A stretch of DNA of 64,000 nt from an uncultured Muribaculaceae bacterium (lineage in GTDB: Bacteria; Bacteroidota; Bacteroidia; Bacteroidales; Muribaculaceae): contig CAJTTG010000003.1 in assembly GCA_910579185.1 (NCBI GenBank), forward strand, positions 1 to 64,000, in the 5' to 3' direction. This document shows, in pieces, positions 42,451 to 51,074 of the stretch (its first letter is position 1; each line of letters starts with the position of its first letter). The notes below the pieces were generated by a model, which saw only the letters and a list, made by a program, of their open reading frames with translations, had not been told where the DNA came from and searched no databases. Position numbers and translations under genes: made by a program.

Positions 42451-42508
42451 CAGGCTCCTCTTTGGAAATTTTTTATTGTGCAAGGTGATGATTATGGATT
42501 TCTTTTCC

Positions 42509-42516
42509 TAATTTTG
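42509..42516 (+). promoter_or_regulatory. Candidate -7 box for topA
   Basis: TAATTTTG fits TAnnTTTG 28 nt before the topA ATG. The -33 element is not clear. Confidence 0.45.
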
Positions 42517-42544
42517 TCGCCGAAAAATCCCATATATCCCTGCG

Positions 42545-44869
42545 ATGATTAAGAATTTAGTGATAGTCGAGTCCCCTGCCAAGGCAAAAACAATAGAAAA
42601 ATTCCTTGGCAAGGACTATAAAGTGATGTCGAGCTATGGCCATATACGCGATCTCCGTAAAAAGGATTTCGGCGTGGACATGGAGAGGCAGTTCGAACCC
42701 GAATATGAAATCCCGGCCGACAAACGGGATCTCGTAAAGGACCTGAAAAAAGCTGCCAAGGAGGCCGAGATGGTTTGGCTCGCTTCCGATGAGGACCGCG
42801 AGGGGGAGGCTATTGCATGGCATCTTTATGAGGTGCTTGGCCTCAAACCCGACAATACGCGGCGCATCGTTTTCCACGAAATCACGAAAAACGCTATCCT
42901 GAATGCCATCGAGAATCCTCGCGATATCGACATAAACCTCGTTGACGCTCAGCAGGCTCGTCGCGTGCTCGACCGTATTGTTGGATTTGAGCTTTCGCCG
43001 GTGCTCTGGAAAAAGATCAAGCCGGCTTTGTCTGCCGGCCGTGTCCAGTCAGTTGCCGTGCGCCTGATTGTTGAGCGCGAGAATGAGATCAAACGTTTTG
43101 TCGCCGAGCCATATTTCCGCGTGACGGCGGTGTTCGAGGATGCGCAAGGTCGGCCGGTAAAGGCTGAGTTGCCCCATCGTCTCCCCGATGAGGCGGCCGC
43201 AAGAGCTTTCCTGGCTGATTGTGCCGAGGCGGCCTACACGGTTACCGATGTGTCTGTCAAACCCCTCAAAAAATCTCCTGCTCCTCCGTTCACTACCTCT
43301 ACTCTTCAGCAGGAAGCATCGCGGAAACTGGGATTCACCGTGTCGCAGACAATGATGGTCGCGCAGCGGCTGTATGAAGCCGGACATATCACTTACATGC
43401 GTACCGACTCGCTCAATCTGTCTTCGCTTGCTATCGGCACTATCTCGGCTGAGATAAAGCAGAATATGGGAGAGCAATACCTCAAGGTGCGCCACTATCA
43501 CACTCGCTCAAAGGGCGCTCAGGAAGCTCACGAGGCCATCCGTCCAACATATATCGACAAACATGAGATCGACGGCACCGCTCAGGAAAAGCGTCTGTAT
43601 GCGCTGATCTGGAAGCGCACTATCGCTTCTCAGATGGCCGATGCCGAGATCGAGAAGACAACCGTCGAGATAACACCCTCGACACGCTCGGAACATTTTA
43701 CGGCTGTCGGTGAGGTTGTACGTTTCGATGGCTTCCTGCGTGTCTACAGTGAAGGATCCGACGATGCGCAGACCGACGACAACGCATCTTCCGTTCTCCC
43801 TCCCGTGGAGCGTGGCGATAGTCTGTCGGCGGCAAAGATTACGGCGGCCGAACGCTACACTCAGCATCCTCCGCGCTTCACCGAGGCTTCACTCGTCAAG
43901 AAAATGGAGGAACTCGGCATCGGACGTCCTTCAACCTATGCCCCGACAATCTCCACAATCCAGCAGCGTGAATATGTGGAGAAAGGCGACCGCCCGGGTG
44001 AGACCCGTCCGTTTGTAACCCTGACTCTCTCAAATGGCAAGATAACGTCGCAGACCTCTGAGGCTTCTGTCGGGTCCGACAAGGGTAAACTTGTCCCGAC
44101 CGACACAGGCGTTGTTGTCAACGACTTCCTGACAGAATACTTCCCCAATGTGCTTGATTTCAATTTCACGGCCGATCTCGAACAGCGTTTCGACCTCGTG
44201 GCCGAGGGTAAGGCAGCTTGGCAGAAGGAGATAGGCGATTTCTATCAGGTGTTCCATCCTGAGGTGGAGAAAGCTAACGATATGCGTCTCGAGCACAAGG
44301 TTGGAGAGCGTGTCCTCGGTGTGCATCCAGAGTCCGGAAAGACTGTTTCCGTCAAGATCGGACGTTTCGGTCCGGTGGTTCAGATCGGCGACAGCGGTGC
44401 TGAAGAGAAGCCGCAGTTCGCATCGCTTCAGAAAGATCAGTCGGTGTTCGACATAACGCTTGAGCAGGCTCTGAAACTTTTTGAGCTTCCACGTCAGCTC
44501 GGCGAATTCGAGGGCGCAGAGGTGAGCGTCGGTGTCGGTCGTTTCGGCCCTTACGTGAAGCATGCCGGCAAATTTGTCTCCATTCCGAAAGACATGCAGC
44601 CGCTCGAAGTCACTCTTGAAGAGGCTGTCGACCTGATAAAAGCCAAGCGTGAGGCCGATCTCAACAAGATTGTAAAGACATTCCCCGAGGATCCGGAAAT
44701 GCAGATCCTCAATGGTCGTTTCGGTGTCTATATCGCATATAAAAAGCAGAACTACAAGATCCCCAAGACCGTGACCGATCCTTCTGCTCTGACCCTCAAA
44801 CAATGTTTTGAGATCGTCGACTCTCAACCACAGAAGCCTCGTCGCGTTGCTTCGCGTAAAAAGAAATAA
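42545..44869 (+). CDS. topA: DNA topoisomerase I (type IA)
   Basis: It relaxes negative supercoils. The 774-aa protein has the TOPRIM domain (VESPAKAKTIEKFLG, then WLASDEDREGEAIAWHL with the acidic metal triad). The catalytic Tyr284 lies in GHITYMRTDSLNLS. The C-terminal part consists of repeated GRFGP-type topoisomerase C-terminal domains (KIGRFGPVVQIG, VGRFGPYVKHAG, NGRFGVYIAYK) and a Lys/Arg-rich tail, with no zinc-finger cysteines. Length and layout fit Bacteroidetes TopA. Confidence 0.97.
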   Translation: MIKNLVIVESPAKAKTIEKFLGKDYKVMSSYGHIRDLRKKDFGVDMERQFEPEYEIPADKRDLVKDLKKAAKEAEMVWLASDEDREGEAIAWHLYEVLGLKPDNTRRIVFHEITKNAILNAIENPRDIDINLVDAQQARRVLDRIVGFELSPVLWKKIKPALSAGRVQSVAVRLIVERENEIKRFVAEPYFRVTAVFEDAQGRPVKAELPHRLPDEAAARAFLADCAEAAYTVTDVSVKPLKKSPAPPFTTSTLQQEASRKLGFTVSQTMMVAQRLYEAGHITYMRTDSLNLSSLAIGTISAEIKQNMGEQYLKVRHYHTRSKGAQEAHEAIRPTYIDKHEIDGTAQEKRLYALIWKRTIASQMADAEIEKTTVEITPSTRSEHFTAVGEVVRFDGFLRVYSEGSDDAQTDDNASSVLPPVERGDSLSAAKITAAERYTQHPPRFTEASLVKKMEELGIGRPSTYAPTISTIQQREYVEKGDRPGETRPFVTLTLSNGKITSQTSEASVGSDKGKLVPTDTGVVVNDFLTEYFPNVLDFNFTADLEQRFDLVAEGKAAWQKEIGDFYQVFHPEVEKANDMRLEHKVGERVLGVHPESGKTVSVKIGRFGPVVQIGDSGAEEKPQFASLQKDQSVFDITLEQALKLFELPRQLGEFEGAEVSVGVGRFGPYVKHAGKFVSIPKDMQPLEVTLEEAVDLIKAKREADLNKIVKTFPEDPEMQILNGRFGVYIAYKKQNYKIPKTVTDPSALTLKQCFEIVDSQPQKPRRVASRKKK

Positions 44870-44890
44870 TTCTGCTAATTCCAGCTGACT

Positions 44891-45826
44891 ATGCCACGTT
44901 CAAAATCATCCGCTCCCGATAAGGGGAAGAAACCATTCGGCGCTTTCAAGCCCGATGTAATAAAATCATTTCCGGTGGAATCCCCGGCCACTCTGTTCGA
45001 TTTCGTTCAGGCCGCCTTGCCGGAGATCAAGCGCACGCGTCTCAAGCAGATGCTCGCCCATAACCAGATTGCTGTCGGTGCAGTGCCGCAGCGGCAGTTC
45101 GACTTTCCGCTCAATCCCGGCGATCTTGTGCGTGTCAATTTTGTGCGTGAGTTCAAGGTGTTCAGCAACCGTCGCCTTAAGATCGTTTATGAGGACGATG
45201 ATATCATAGTTGTCAATAAAGGCTACGGCCTCCTTTCCATGGGTAATGACAAGGTTAGCGAGGGAACTGCTTATTCGATTTTGCGTGAATATGTCAAGTG
45301 GTCAAATCCTGCCAACAAGATTTTCATTGTGCACCGTCTCGACCGCGACACTTCCGGGCTAATGATGTTTGCCAAGACTCAGCAGGCAAAGGAGCGCATG
45401 CAGCACAACTGGAACAATATGGTGCTCAACCGCAAGTATCTTGCCGTTGTTGAGGGCGTGCCTGAAGAGGAGGTAGGAACGATAAGATCATATCTTGTGG
45501 AGAACTCGCAATATGAGGTCTATTCAACCGACGACCCTGAGAAGGGGCAGTTGGCTGTGACTCGTTACCGGACTCTTTCCTCCGGACGCAATTTCGCGCT
45601 GCTTGAGGTGGAACTTGATACCGGCCGCAAGAACCAGATCCGCGTCCACATGAAGGATCTCGGTCATCCTATCTCGGGCGACCGCAAATATGGAGCCTCG
45701 CCGAGCCCCATCCACCGGCTTTGTCTGCACGCCCAGACCCTCAGATTTGTCCACCCCGTTACCGGCAAGGAGATGTCGTTCTCAACCCACATCCCGGCCT
45801 CTTTCTCGTCTCTCGCACGTCGTTGA
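44891..45826 (+). CDS. RluA-family 23S rRNA pseudouridine synthase
   Basis: The 311-aa protein has an S4-like RNA-binding domain (RTRLKQMLAHNQIAV, about residues 50-90) after a basic N-terminus. The RluA catalytic domain contains IFIVHRLDRDTSGLMMFAK, with catalytic Asp151. LVTGRKNQIRVHM-type residues appear as LDTGRKNQIRVHMKDLGHPISGDRKYG. The target uridine cannot be assigned. It starts 21 nt after topA and ends at a strong terminator. Confidence 0.92.
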   Translation: MPRSKSSAPDKGKKPFGAFKPDVIKSFPVESPATLFDFVQAALPEIKRTRLKQMLAHNQIAVGAVPQRQFDFPLNPGDLVRVNFVREFKVFSNRRLKIVYEDDDIIVVNKGYGLLSMGNDKVSEGTAYSILREYVKWSNPANKIFIVHRLDRDTSGLMMFAKTQQAKERMQHNWNNMVLNRKYLAVVEGVPEEEVGTIRSYLVENSQYEVYSTDDPEKGQLAVTRYRTLSSGRNFALLEVELDTGRKNQIRVHMKDLGHPISGDRKYGASPSPIHRLCLHAQTLRFVHPVTGKEMSFSTHIPASFSSLARR

Positions 45827-45854
45827 CCGGTAAATATCTGACCCATAGTAAAAA

Positions 45855-45891
45855 CCGACGGGAAATATCTCTTTGTGATATTTCCCGTCGG
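45855..45891. terminator. Bidirectional intrinsic terminator
   Basis: A perfect 15-bp stem (45855-45869 paired with 45877-45891) with a 7-nt loop lies between the convergent rluA-like and regulator genes. An A-run before the stem provides a U-run for the minus-strand transcript; the plus side is followed by CTGTTTAT. Confidence 0.85.
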
Positions 45892-45912
45892 GCTGTTTAT
45901 GGGGATTGATTG

Positions 45913-46194
45913 TCAGATGTTCAGATATTCGCGGAGGGTGTTGACATATTCTTCAAAGGCCTTGCGTCCATGATCTGTGACGCTGCAAACCGTCCGTGGT
46001 TTCTTTCCAACGAATTCTTTAGCCACTGAGATATATCCGGCAGTCGACAGCTTGTCGATCTGCACGCTGAGATTCCCTGCGGTGGAGTCTGTTTTCTCCT
46101 TGAGATAGACAAAATCCGCCTCGTCGACATTCATGAGAATGGACATTACCGCAAGACGGAGTTGCGAATGCAACAGCGGATCAAGTTCTTTCAT
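45913..46194 (-). CDS. Winged-helix transcriptional regulator (93 aa)
   Basis: The 93-aa protein matches the stand-alone winged-helix DNA-binding family related to ArsR/MarR. Helix-turn-helix residues lie in DFVYLKEKTDSTAGNLSVQIDKLSTAGYISVAKEF, followed by a wing with RTVCSVTDHGRKAFEEY. I use the ATG at 46194, which overlaps the membrane-protein stop by 4 nt; the longer frame upstream lies inside that gene. Two identical palindromes in the shared promoter region (46851-46867, 46931-46945) are likely its binding sites, suggesting autorepression. The signal it senses is unknown. Confidence 0.83.
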   Translation of the reverse strand: MKELDPLLHSQLRLAVMSILMNVDEADFVYLKEKTDSTAGNLSVQIDKLSTAGYISVAKEFVGKKPRTVCSVTDHGRKAFEEYVNTLREYLNI

Positions 46195-46823
46195 TTTTCC
46201 TGTGCTTTTATTTTTCGCGAGATGATGAATGCCGGAACTATGAACATCAGCAGGAAGCAGAGAATGTAGAGAGGCACTACCCAGCTGTAGTATAGCGGAA
46301 TCTGGCATATATTGCAGACAATGATGGCAAAGCCGGAGAAGATGGAGAAAAGGCCGCCGAACACATACGAGTTCTCGCGCAGAAGAAATCCACTTGTCAT
46401 AGCGCCGAAGCCAACTATGATGAATGCATAGTAGAACATTGCAAGCCATGCCTGGGGATAGCCGCATTGCTGGGCTATGAAACAGCCTATGGTAAGCCCC
46501 ATGGCTATATACCCTACGCTTTTCCATATCGACTCGCTGACTTTGTCGAGATAGCTCTTTGTCATGCTTTTGTTCCTGTCATTCTGAGCCATGAGTATGT
46601 TTGTCGGAATCCCGATGACAGGGATGGCGAACCAAATGAAATTATACAATGGATTATGGGTGGTGGACAGCAGTGCCCATGCTGCGATGGCGGTGACAAT
46701 TGTCAGGACTGCCCACATTACCGATATCCGTAGATCGGGAGTGGCAACTCTCCGTTTTGTGTTTTGGATCATGGATGTTATCAGTTCCATGCTCTCCTGT
46801 GGGGTTAATTTTTTCTCGTCCAT
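46191..46823 (-). CDS. Integral membrane protein paired with the winged-helix regulator (210 aa)
   Basis: The protein has a short charged N-terminus (DEKKLTPQESMELITSMI) and about six hydrophobic segments. A polar loop (AQNDRNKSMTKSYLDKVSESIWK) lies between helices 2 and 3. I recognise no named domain; similar pairs of a multi-helix membrane protein and a small winged-helix regulator occur in Bacteroidales. The regulator gene overlaps its end by 4 nt, so one transcript makes both. A role in sensing or membrane stress is only inference. Confidence 0.75.
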   Translation of the reverse strand: MDEKKLTPQESMELITSMIQNTKRRVATPDLRISVMWAVLTIVTAIAAWALLSTTHNPLYNFIWFAIPVIGIPTNILMAQNDRNKSMTKSYLDKVSESIWKSVGYIAMGLTIGCFIAQQCGYPQAWLAMFYYAFIIVGFGAMTSGFLLRENSYVFGGLFSIFSGFAIIVCNICQIPLYYSWVVPLYILCFLLMFIVPAFIISRKIKAQEK

Positions 46824-46850
46824 AATCAGAGTTTTTTTGATTCGTAAATA

Positions 46851-46867
46851 GGTTTATTTTATAAACC
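46851..46867. promoter_or_regulatory. Palindromic operator candidate, copy 1
   Basis: GGTTTATTTTATAAACC is a perfect 7-bp inverted repeat around TTT, located between the -7 box and the ATG of the membrane-protein gene. The same palindrome recurs 63 nt further upstream. Confidence 0.65.
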
Positions 46868-46917
46868 ATTGGCTGATAAAAAAAGAGCGATCGCGCGTTT
46901 TCACTCCTTCATGCTTG

Positions 46918-46949
46918 CAAATGTAATCAAGTTTATTTTATAAACCAAA
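46918..46949 (-). promoter_or_regulatory. Promoter of the membrane protein-regulator operon, overlapped by operator copy 2
   Basis: TACATTTG (46925-46918, minus) fits TAnnTTTG and TTTG (46949-46946) is 20 nt upstream. The spacer is filled by the second palindrome GTTTATTTTATAAAC (46931-46945), which matches 15 of the 17 bases of copy 1 in register. Protein bound there would block RNA polymerase. Confidence 0.65.
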
Positions 46950-47134
46950 CTTTCCTGCAATCTTTTCAAAAAAATCTGCAAGCATGCAGTCATGCTACAT
47001 TATTATATGGGCTTAAGATATGTCGACTTATCAATCAGGGAAATATTGGCGACATTGGCTTAGAGGAAATATGCTGTAAAACACATTTCGCAGATTTGAG
47101 TTATTAAAGATTAAATAGTAAATTTAGGGAGAAT

Positions 47135-48151
47135 ATGAGAAAGGTACTGTTTATATTGATTTCCATTTTTATTCAGTTGTCTATACAAGCACAATCAAAG
47201 ACAGCTGAGGATTATTATATTTCAGCTTTTAATGAGATGTCAGGTATGCTTGCTGGACGAGATAGTCTGTCAATAAAAAGAGCTGTGTTTCTTGCGGAAT
47301 GGGCATATTTTGAAGGAAAATTGGATTATAAAACAGATTTTTGCGATGAGATTGATCGGATAACGAAATTTATCCGATCTGTTTATGCGGTAAATAGACT
47401 CCATACATACAAAACAGGAATGCAGATGGCTATCAGTTCATATATGGTAAATCCATTTTCCGGGAATAATTATACTCCATACACCTATGATTATGATACA
47501 TTCTCAGTTGATGACGAGCCTTGGGATCGCCAATTTGTCTCCAGGACGCTAAAAACGCATAAAGGGCAGTGTCGTTCTCTTCCTTGGATGTATAAAATCC
47601 TTGCAAATGAATTAAGTGTTAATGTGTCAATAGCTCGCGCTCCGCGCCATAGTTATATCATGTATAAAGATGAGGATAAAATTACGCCGGAAGAATGGAT
47701 AAACCTTGAATTGACTAGCAATCAGATGCAGCCATCATGGTGGATTAAGCAGGATTTTGAGATATGTGATTCTGCGGTAAATGCAGGAACTTATATGACT
47801 CCGTTGACAGACATTCAGACAGTTGCCTGTCAAATGGCTGATCTTGCCTTTGGATATTACGAAAAATTTCAGCGGTATGATGAGTTTACCTACTATTGTT
47901 CAAGCAGATCATTGGAGTTCTATCCGATGAATCCTAATGCTTGGATAATACGAGGTAGATCATTGGAGCGAATAATTCATGATTACCTTATGAAAAACAA
48001 TAATATAATTGATGATTATTGTGCTCATCTAATTGAGTTAATGAACGATACAAAATTGAGGTTTGATAAAACGTATATGACAGAAGAAACCGAAGAAATC
48101 AGAGAACGTCGAAAACAACAAACGATAGAAGTTCAAAAATATATTCAATAA
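47135..48151 (+). CDS. Exported transglutaminase-like/papain-like protein (338 aa)
   Basis: The protein starts with a signal peptide (LFILISIFIQLSIQAQ). The central region contains THKGQCRSLPWMYKILANEL, then IARAPRHSYIMYKDED and EEWINLELTSN. The order Cys146, His172 and Asn190/Glu192 fits the transglutaminase-like catalytic triad and spacing. This assignment is by motif only. The C-terminal part is helical and charged, with YEKFQRYDEFTYYCSSRSLEFYPMNPNAW resembling TPR-type helices. It is the first of four closely spaced AT-rich genes (gaps 14, 14 and 7 nt), whose composition differs from the flanking core genes. Confidence 0.65.
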   Translation: MRKVLFILISIFIQLSIQAQSKTAEDYYISAFNEMSGMLAGRDSLSIKRAVFLAEWAYFEGKLDYKTDFCDEIDRITKFIRSVYAVNRLHTYKTGMQMAISSYMVNPFSGNNYTPYTYDYDTFSVDDEPWDRQFVSRTLKTHKGQCRSLPWMYKILANELSVNVSIARAPRHSYIMYKDEDKITPEEWINLELTSNQMQPSWWIKQDFEICDSAVNAGTYMTPLTDIQTVACQMADLAFGYYEKFQRYDEFTYYCSSRSLEFYPMNPNAWIIRGRSLERIIHDYLMKNNNIIDDYCAHLIELMNDTKLRFDKTYMTEETEEIRERRKQQTIEVQKYIQ

Positions 48152-48165
48152 AAATTATTGCCAAA

Positions 48166-48870
48166 ATGAAAAAGATTCTTTTATTATTAATGTTAATTAT
48201 GCTTTATCCGATTGGTGCTCTGGCATATACTAATTTTTCATCATATTCATATTGTGGTGGAGATCCCATAAATTGTATTGATCCGACAGGTAAAGATATT
48301 GTCATCTTGAATTATGGATACGATCTATCTCATCAGCATTTAGCGATGTTGATTCAGAATGAGGATGGTAAATGGCAATATTATTCTGTGAATGGTAACA
48401 ACATGTATATGTCCGGTTATCACTCAGGCGGACGAAAATTCAATGATGTCGCAGTTGGCTCATGGGATTCGCCTCAAGAATTTTTAGATTCATCATATAA
48501 TGTTCGAACGAATGATAGCAAGGATGATAAATCTAAGAATCATTTTGGCTTTTCAGAGGGCTATCAGATTTCTACCACACCGGAACAGGACGAAATAATG
48601 AGAGATAGCTTTTCAACGACAGCCGAAACTGAATACGATGTTTTCAACAATAATTGTGCTACCGCCGTACAAAAAGCAATGGTAGAAGCTGGTATTCCCG
48701 TTTCGGAACCCACGATGGAGCCATCCTATATTCCAATGTCAACTCAATTTGGTGTTGTTGATGTATTCAATGGATATCAGATGAAATGCGATATCAAAAT
48801 GATGCCAAGTTCTGCTTTTCAGTCCATTATCAAATTCAATCCATCCGGTCAATTATTGCAAAAAAAATAA
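48166..48870 (+). CDS. Miniature RHS-tip protein with a His...Cys papain-like domain (234 aa)
   Basis: A signal peptide (residues 1-20) is followed at once by YSYCGGDPINCIDPTGKD (residues 27-44). This is the end of the RHS repeat-associated core, which in full RHS/YD proteins precedes the variable toxin domain. No YD repeats precede it. The C-terminal ~190 residues carry SHQHLAMLI (His56/His58) and, much later, FNNNCATAVQKAM (Cys164). His before Cys and the NNC motif suggest a circularly permuted NlpC/P60- or LRAT-like hydrolase fold. It may be a secreted effector or a detached toxin tip. Neighbouring membrane and exported proteins could be partners or immunity proteins; this is inference. 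Confidence 0.65.
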   Translation: MKKILLLLMLIMLYPIGALAYTNFSSYSYCGGDPINCIDPTGKDIVILNYGYDLSHQHLAMLIQNEDGKWQYYSVNGNNMYMSGYHSGGRKFNDVAVGSWDSPQEFLDSSYNVRTNDSKDDKSKNHFGFSEGYQISTTPEQDEIMRDSFSTTAETEYDVFNNNCATAVQKAMVEAGIPVSEPTMEPSYIPMSTQFGVVDVFNGYQMKCDIKMMPSSAFQSIIKFNPSGQLLQKK

Positions 48871-48884
48871 AAGCATAACGTAAT

Positions 48885-49235
48885 ATGATAAACGTGAAAA
48901 AGAGAAGAAACAAAAGTATTCTAACTATACTCTCATATCTATACCTCTTCGTCGGTTATTCATATATTATCTATTATATTTCATATTATATTCGTATTGC
49001 AAATAAGCCCGAGGGATGGGTATTTATGCTGTTCTATGCGTTATTATGCTTTGGTGTGTATGTGGTTATAAATCATATTTTTATAAGAAAAATAGTTCCA
49101 AATAAATTATTGATAATTATTGAAGTGTTACTATTTGTCGCTATGTTAATTCTGGTAATTAGTGACTTGAGGTATGAGGTTTATCGACACCTCGAATACA
49201 TCCAGAGGACTATGCCCCTTACTACTGCCCCCTGA
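48885..49235 (+). CDS. Small membrane protein in the RHS-tip operon (116 aa)
   Basis: A basic start (NVKKRRNKS) is followed by three hydrophobic segments (ILTILSYLYLFVGYSYIIYY, VFMLFYALLCFGVYVVINHI and LLIIIEVLLFVAMLILVIS) and a short polar tail. No family was recognised. It begins 14 nt after the RHS-tip gene and ends 7 nt before the next, so it is very likely cotranslated. A role as membrane-located immunity or export partner is conceivable from position only. Confidence 0.6.
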   Translation: MINVKKRRNKSILTILSYLYLFVGYSYIIYYISYYIRIANKPEGWVFMLFYALLCFGVYVVINHIFIRKIVPNKLLIIIEVLLFVAMLILVISDLRYEVYRHLEYIQRTMPLTTAP

Positions 49236-49242
49236 GAGATAA

Positions 49243-49632
49243 ATGAAAAAAACAGTTTTAATATTGCTGCTTATTCCCGTATTTCTTTTTATGAGTTTCA
49301 ATATGGGTGCTGGTGGTGTGAAAAATGTCATTGATGATAATTCATGCAGTTCGTTATACCTTTTGCCGGATTCAGTTAAAGAGCTTGTCTCCAATAGAAA
49401 ATACATGATATACGATTATGGCCATCATGGTAGTAGGTGGTGTTTGATATATGAAGAAGGAGGCTCATTTATTTTTAAAATAGGATCTACACGAAATGAA
49501 CGTCCAAATTTGGTTTCCCAAATAGACACAGACCGCCTTATTCGTACCAGTGCATCCCAATGCTCGACAACACGTTCCGTTGTCAATTTTCTTGCTCGAT
49601 GCGGAACAAATATGCGCGGAGGTAGCGGATAA
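49243..49632 (+). CDS. Small exported protein in the RHS-tip operon (129 aa)
   Basis: A signal peptide or N-terminal anchor (KKTVLILLLIPVFLFMSFNMGAG) precedes a small domain with SSLYLLPDSVKELVSNRKYMI and YDYGHHGSRWCLIYEEGGSFIFKIGS. No family was recognised. The last ~30 residues are Ser/Arg/Cys-rich and differ in style from the rest; the gene's 3' part may be truncated where it meets the pyrB upstream region. It is the last gene of the AT-rich operon. Confidence 0.5.
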   Translation: MKKTVLILLLIPVFLFMSFNMGAGGVKNVIDDNSCSSLYLLPDSVKELVSNRKYMIYDYGHHGSRWCLIYEEGGSFIFKIGSTRNERPNLVSQIDTDRLIRTSASQCSTTRSVVNFLARCGTNMRGGSG

Positions 49633-49647
49633 GTCGTGGAATTTTGC

Positions 49648-49655
49648 TAATTTTG
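49648..49655 (+). promoter_or_regulatory. Candidate -7 box for pyrBI
   Basis: TAATTTTG fits TAnnTTTG, 38 nt before the pyrB ATG. A -33 TTG at the usual distance was not found. Confidence 0.4.
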
Positions 49656-49693
49656 CATGCAAGTTATCACAACTTGTAATTCTCTTCCGAGCT

Positions 49694-50629
49694 ATGAACC
49701 AGAACAGCCTCGTGTCAATTGATGATATCTCGCGCGACGATATCCTCGACCTTATTGAAAGAGCTCGTTACTTTGAAGAGCATCCCAACCATAAAATCCT
49801 CGACGGAAAGGTTGTGGCCACGCTTTTCTTTGAGCCGTCCACGCGCACCCGCCTCAGTTTTGAAACCGCAGTAAACCGTCTCGGCGGTCGTGTGATCGGA
49901 TTCTCCGATGCTTCGACCACCAGCTCGTCAAAAGGGGAGACCCTCAAGGACACGATCAAGATGGTCAGCAATTATGTTGATCTGATCGTGATGCGCCACT
50001 ATCTCGAAGGAGCGGCGCGATATGCCACTGAGGTGACCGATGTTCCGGTTATCAATGCCGGAGATGGTGCCAACCAGCATCCGTCGCAGACCATGCTCGA
50101 CCTCTATTCTATCTCCAAAACGCAGGGAACACTTGAAAATCTCACGATTACGATGGTCGGCGACCTGAAATATGGCCGTACTGTCCATTCACTTCTGATG
50201 GCCTTGAGATATTTCAACCCCACATTCCGCTTCGTTGCCTGCGAGGAATTGCGCATGCCTAAGGAATACCGCGACTTCTGCGATGCCAATGGCATCCGTT
50301 ACACCGAGCATACCGACTTCTCGCCGGTGGTTATCAACACGTCCGACATCATCTATATGACCCGTGTGCAGCGCGAACGTTTCGCCGATATAATGGAATA
50401 TGAACGTGTCAAGGATCTGTACACCCTCCGCGCCGACATGCTTGCCGATGCAAAACCGTCGATGCGTGTGCTGCATCCGCTGCCCCGTGTCAACGAGATC
50501 GCACAGGATGTCGACAACGACCCGAGAGCTTACTATTTCGATCAGGCCCGGAACGGTCTTTATGCCCGTCAGGCCATCATCTGCCGTGCACTCGGCATTG
50601 ATATCTACAGCTATGACAAAGGAGAATAA
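49694..50629 (+). CDS. pyrB: Aspartate carbamoyltransferase catalytic subunit
   Basis: PyrB makes N-carbamoyl-L-aspartate in pyrimidine synthesis. The 311-aa product has FFEPSTRTRLSFE (carbamoyl-phosphate loop), GDGANQHPSQTMLDLY, and the MVGDLKYGRTVHSLL and HPLPRVNEI aspartate-binding motifs. The ATG at 49694 was chosen because it begins the conserved N-terminus (NQNSLVSIDDIS); the longer frame from 49550 runs into the preceding gene. Its stop overlaps pyrI by 17 nt, the usual pyrBI arrangement. Confidence 0.97.
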   Translation: MNQNSLVSIDDISRDDILDLIERARYFEEHPNHKILDGKVVATLFFEPSTRTRLSFETAVNRLGGRVIGFSDASTTSSSKGETLKDTIKMVSNYVDLIVMRHYLEGAARYATEVTDVPVINAGDGANQHPSQTMLDLYSISKTQGTLENLTITMVGDLKYGRTVHSLLMALRYFNPTFRFVACEELRMPKEYRDFCDANGIRYTEHTDFSPVVINTSDIIYMTRVQRERFADIMEYERVKDLYTLRADMLADAKPSMRVLHPLPRVNEIAQDVDNDPRAYYFDQARNGLYARQAIICRALGIDIYSYDKGE

Positions 50630-51074
50630 AGAACTTGCCGTCGCCGCTCTGCGTTGCGGAACCGTGATCGACCACATCCCGGCCGATGTGCTTTTCAAGG
50701 CCGTTAAGATTCTTGGCATTGAGAAGATGACTACAAATGTGACCATCGGCAATAATCTGTCGAGCCATCGTCTCGGAAAGAAGGGCATCATAAAGGTGGC
50801 CGACGTGGAATTTCCCGACGATGTCCTGAACCGCATTGCCCTGATCGCGCCGCATGCCAATATCAACATTATCCGCGACTATGCCGTGGTGAAGAAACTC
50901 CCTATCAAGCTCCCCGGGGAGATTGTGGGTATTGTAAGATGCGGAAATCCGAAATGTATCACCAACAACGAGCCGATGCGCACGCGCTTCACGGTTGTTG
51001 ACCGCGATGATGTGACCATTCGTTGCCATTATTGCGGACAGACCGTCAAGAGCGGAGAGGCAATCATTGACTGA
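50613..51074 (+). CDS. pyrI: Aspartate carbamoyltransferase regulatory subunit
   Basis: The 153-aa PyrI binds allosteric nucleotides and a zinc ion. The nucleotide domain has AALRCGTVIDHIPAD and MTTNVTIGNNL; the C-terminal zinc domain has paired CGNPKCITN and CHYCGQ cysteines. The ATG at 50613 overlaps the end of pyrB, consistent with translational coupling. The stop shares a base with the start of the flavin reductase-like gene (TGATGA). Confidence 0.96.
   Translation: MTKENKELAVAALRCGTVIDHIPADVLFKAVKILGIEKMTTNVTIGNNLSSHRLGKKGIIKVADVEFPDDVLNRIALIAPHANINIIRDYAVVKKLPIKLPGEIVGIVRCGNPKCITNNEPMRTRFTVVDRDDVTIRCHYCGQTVKSGEAIID

Larger units (their letters stand above)
46824..47134. other. Divergent intergenic region between the regulator pair and the RHS-tip operon
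   Basis: It contains the minus-strand promoter and two palindromic operators described separately. The ~185 nt nearer the plus-strand operon are AT-rich, and no clear TAnnTTTG box for that operon was found. Confidence 0.6.

Noticed and set aside
45913..46527. Longer version of the winged-helix regulator (204 aa)
   Set aside because: The extra N-terminal 111 residues overlap the membrane-protein gene in another frame and look like random sequence; the ATG at 46194 gives the normal family length and a 4-nt overlap.
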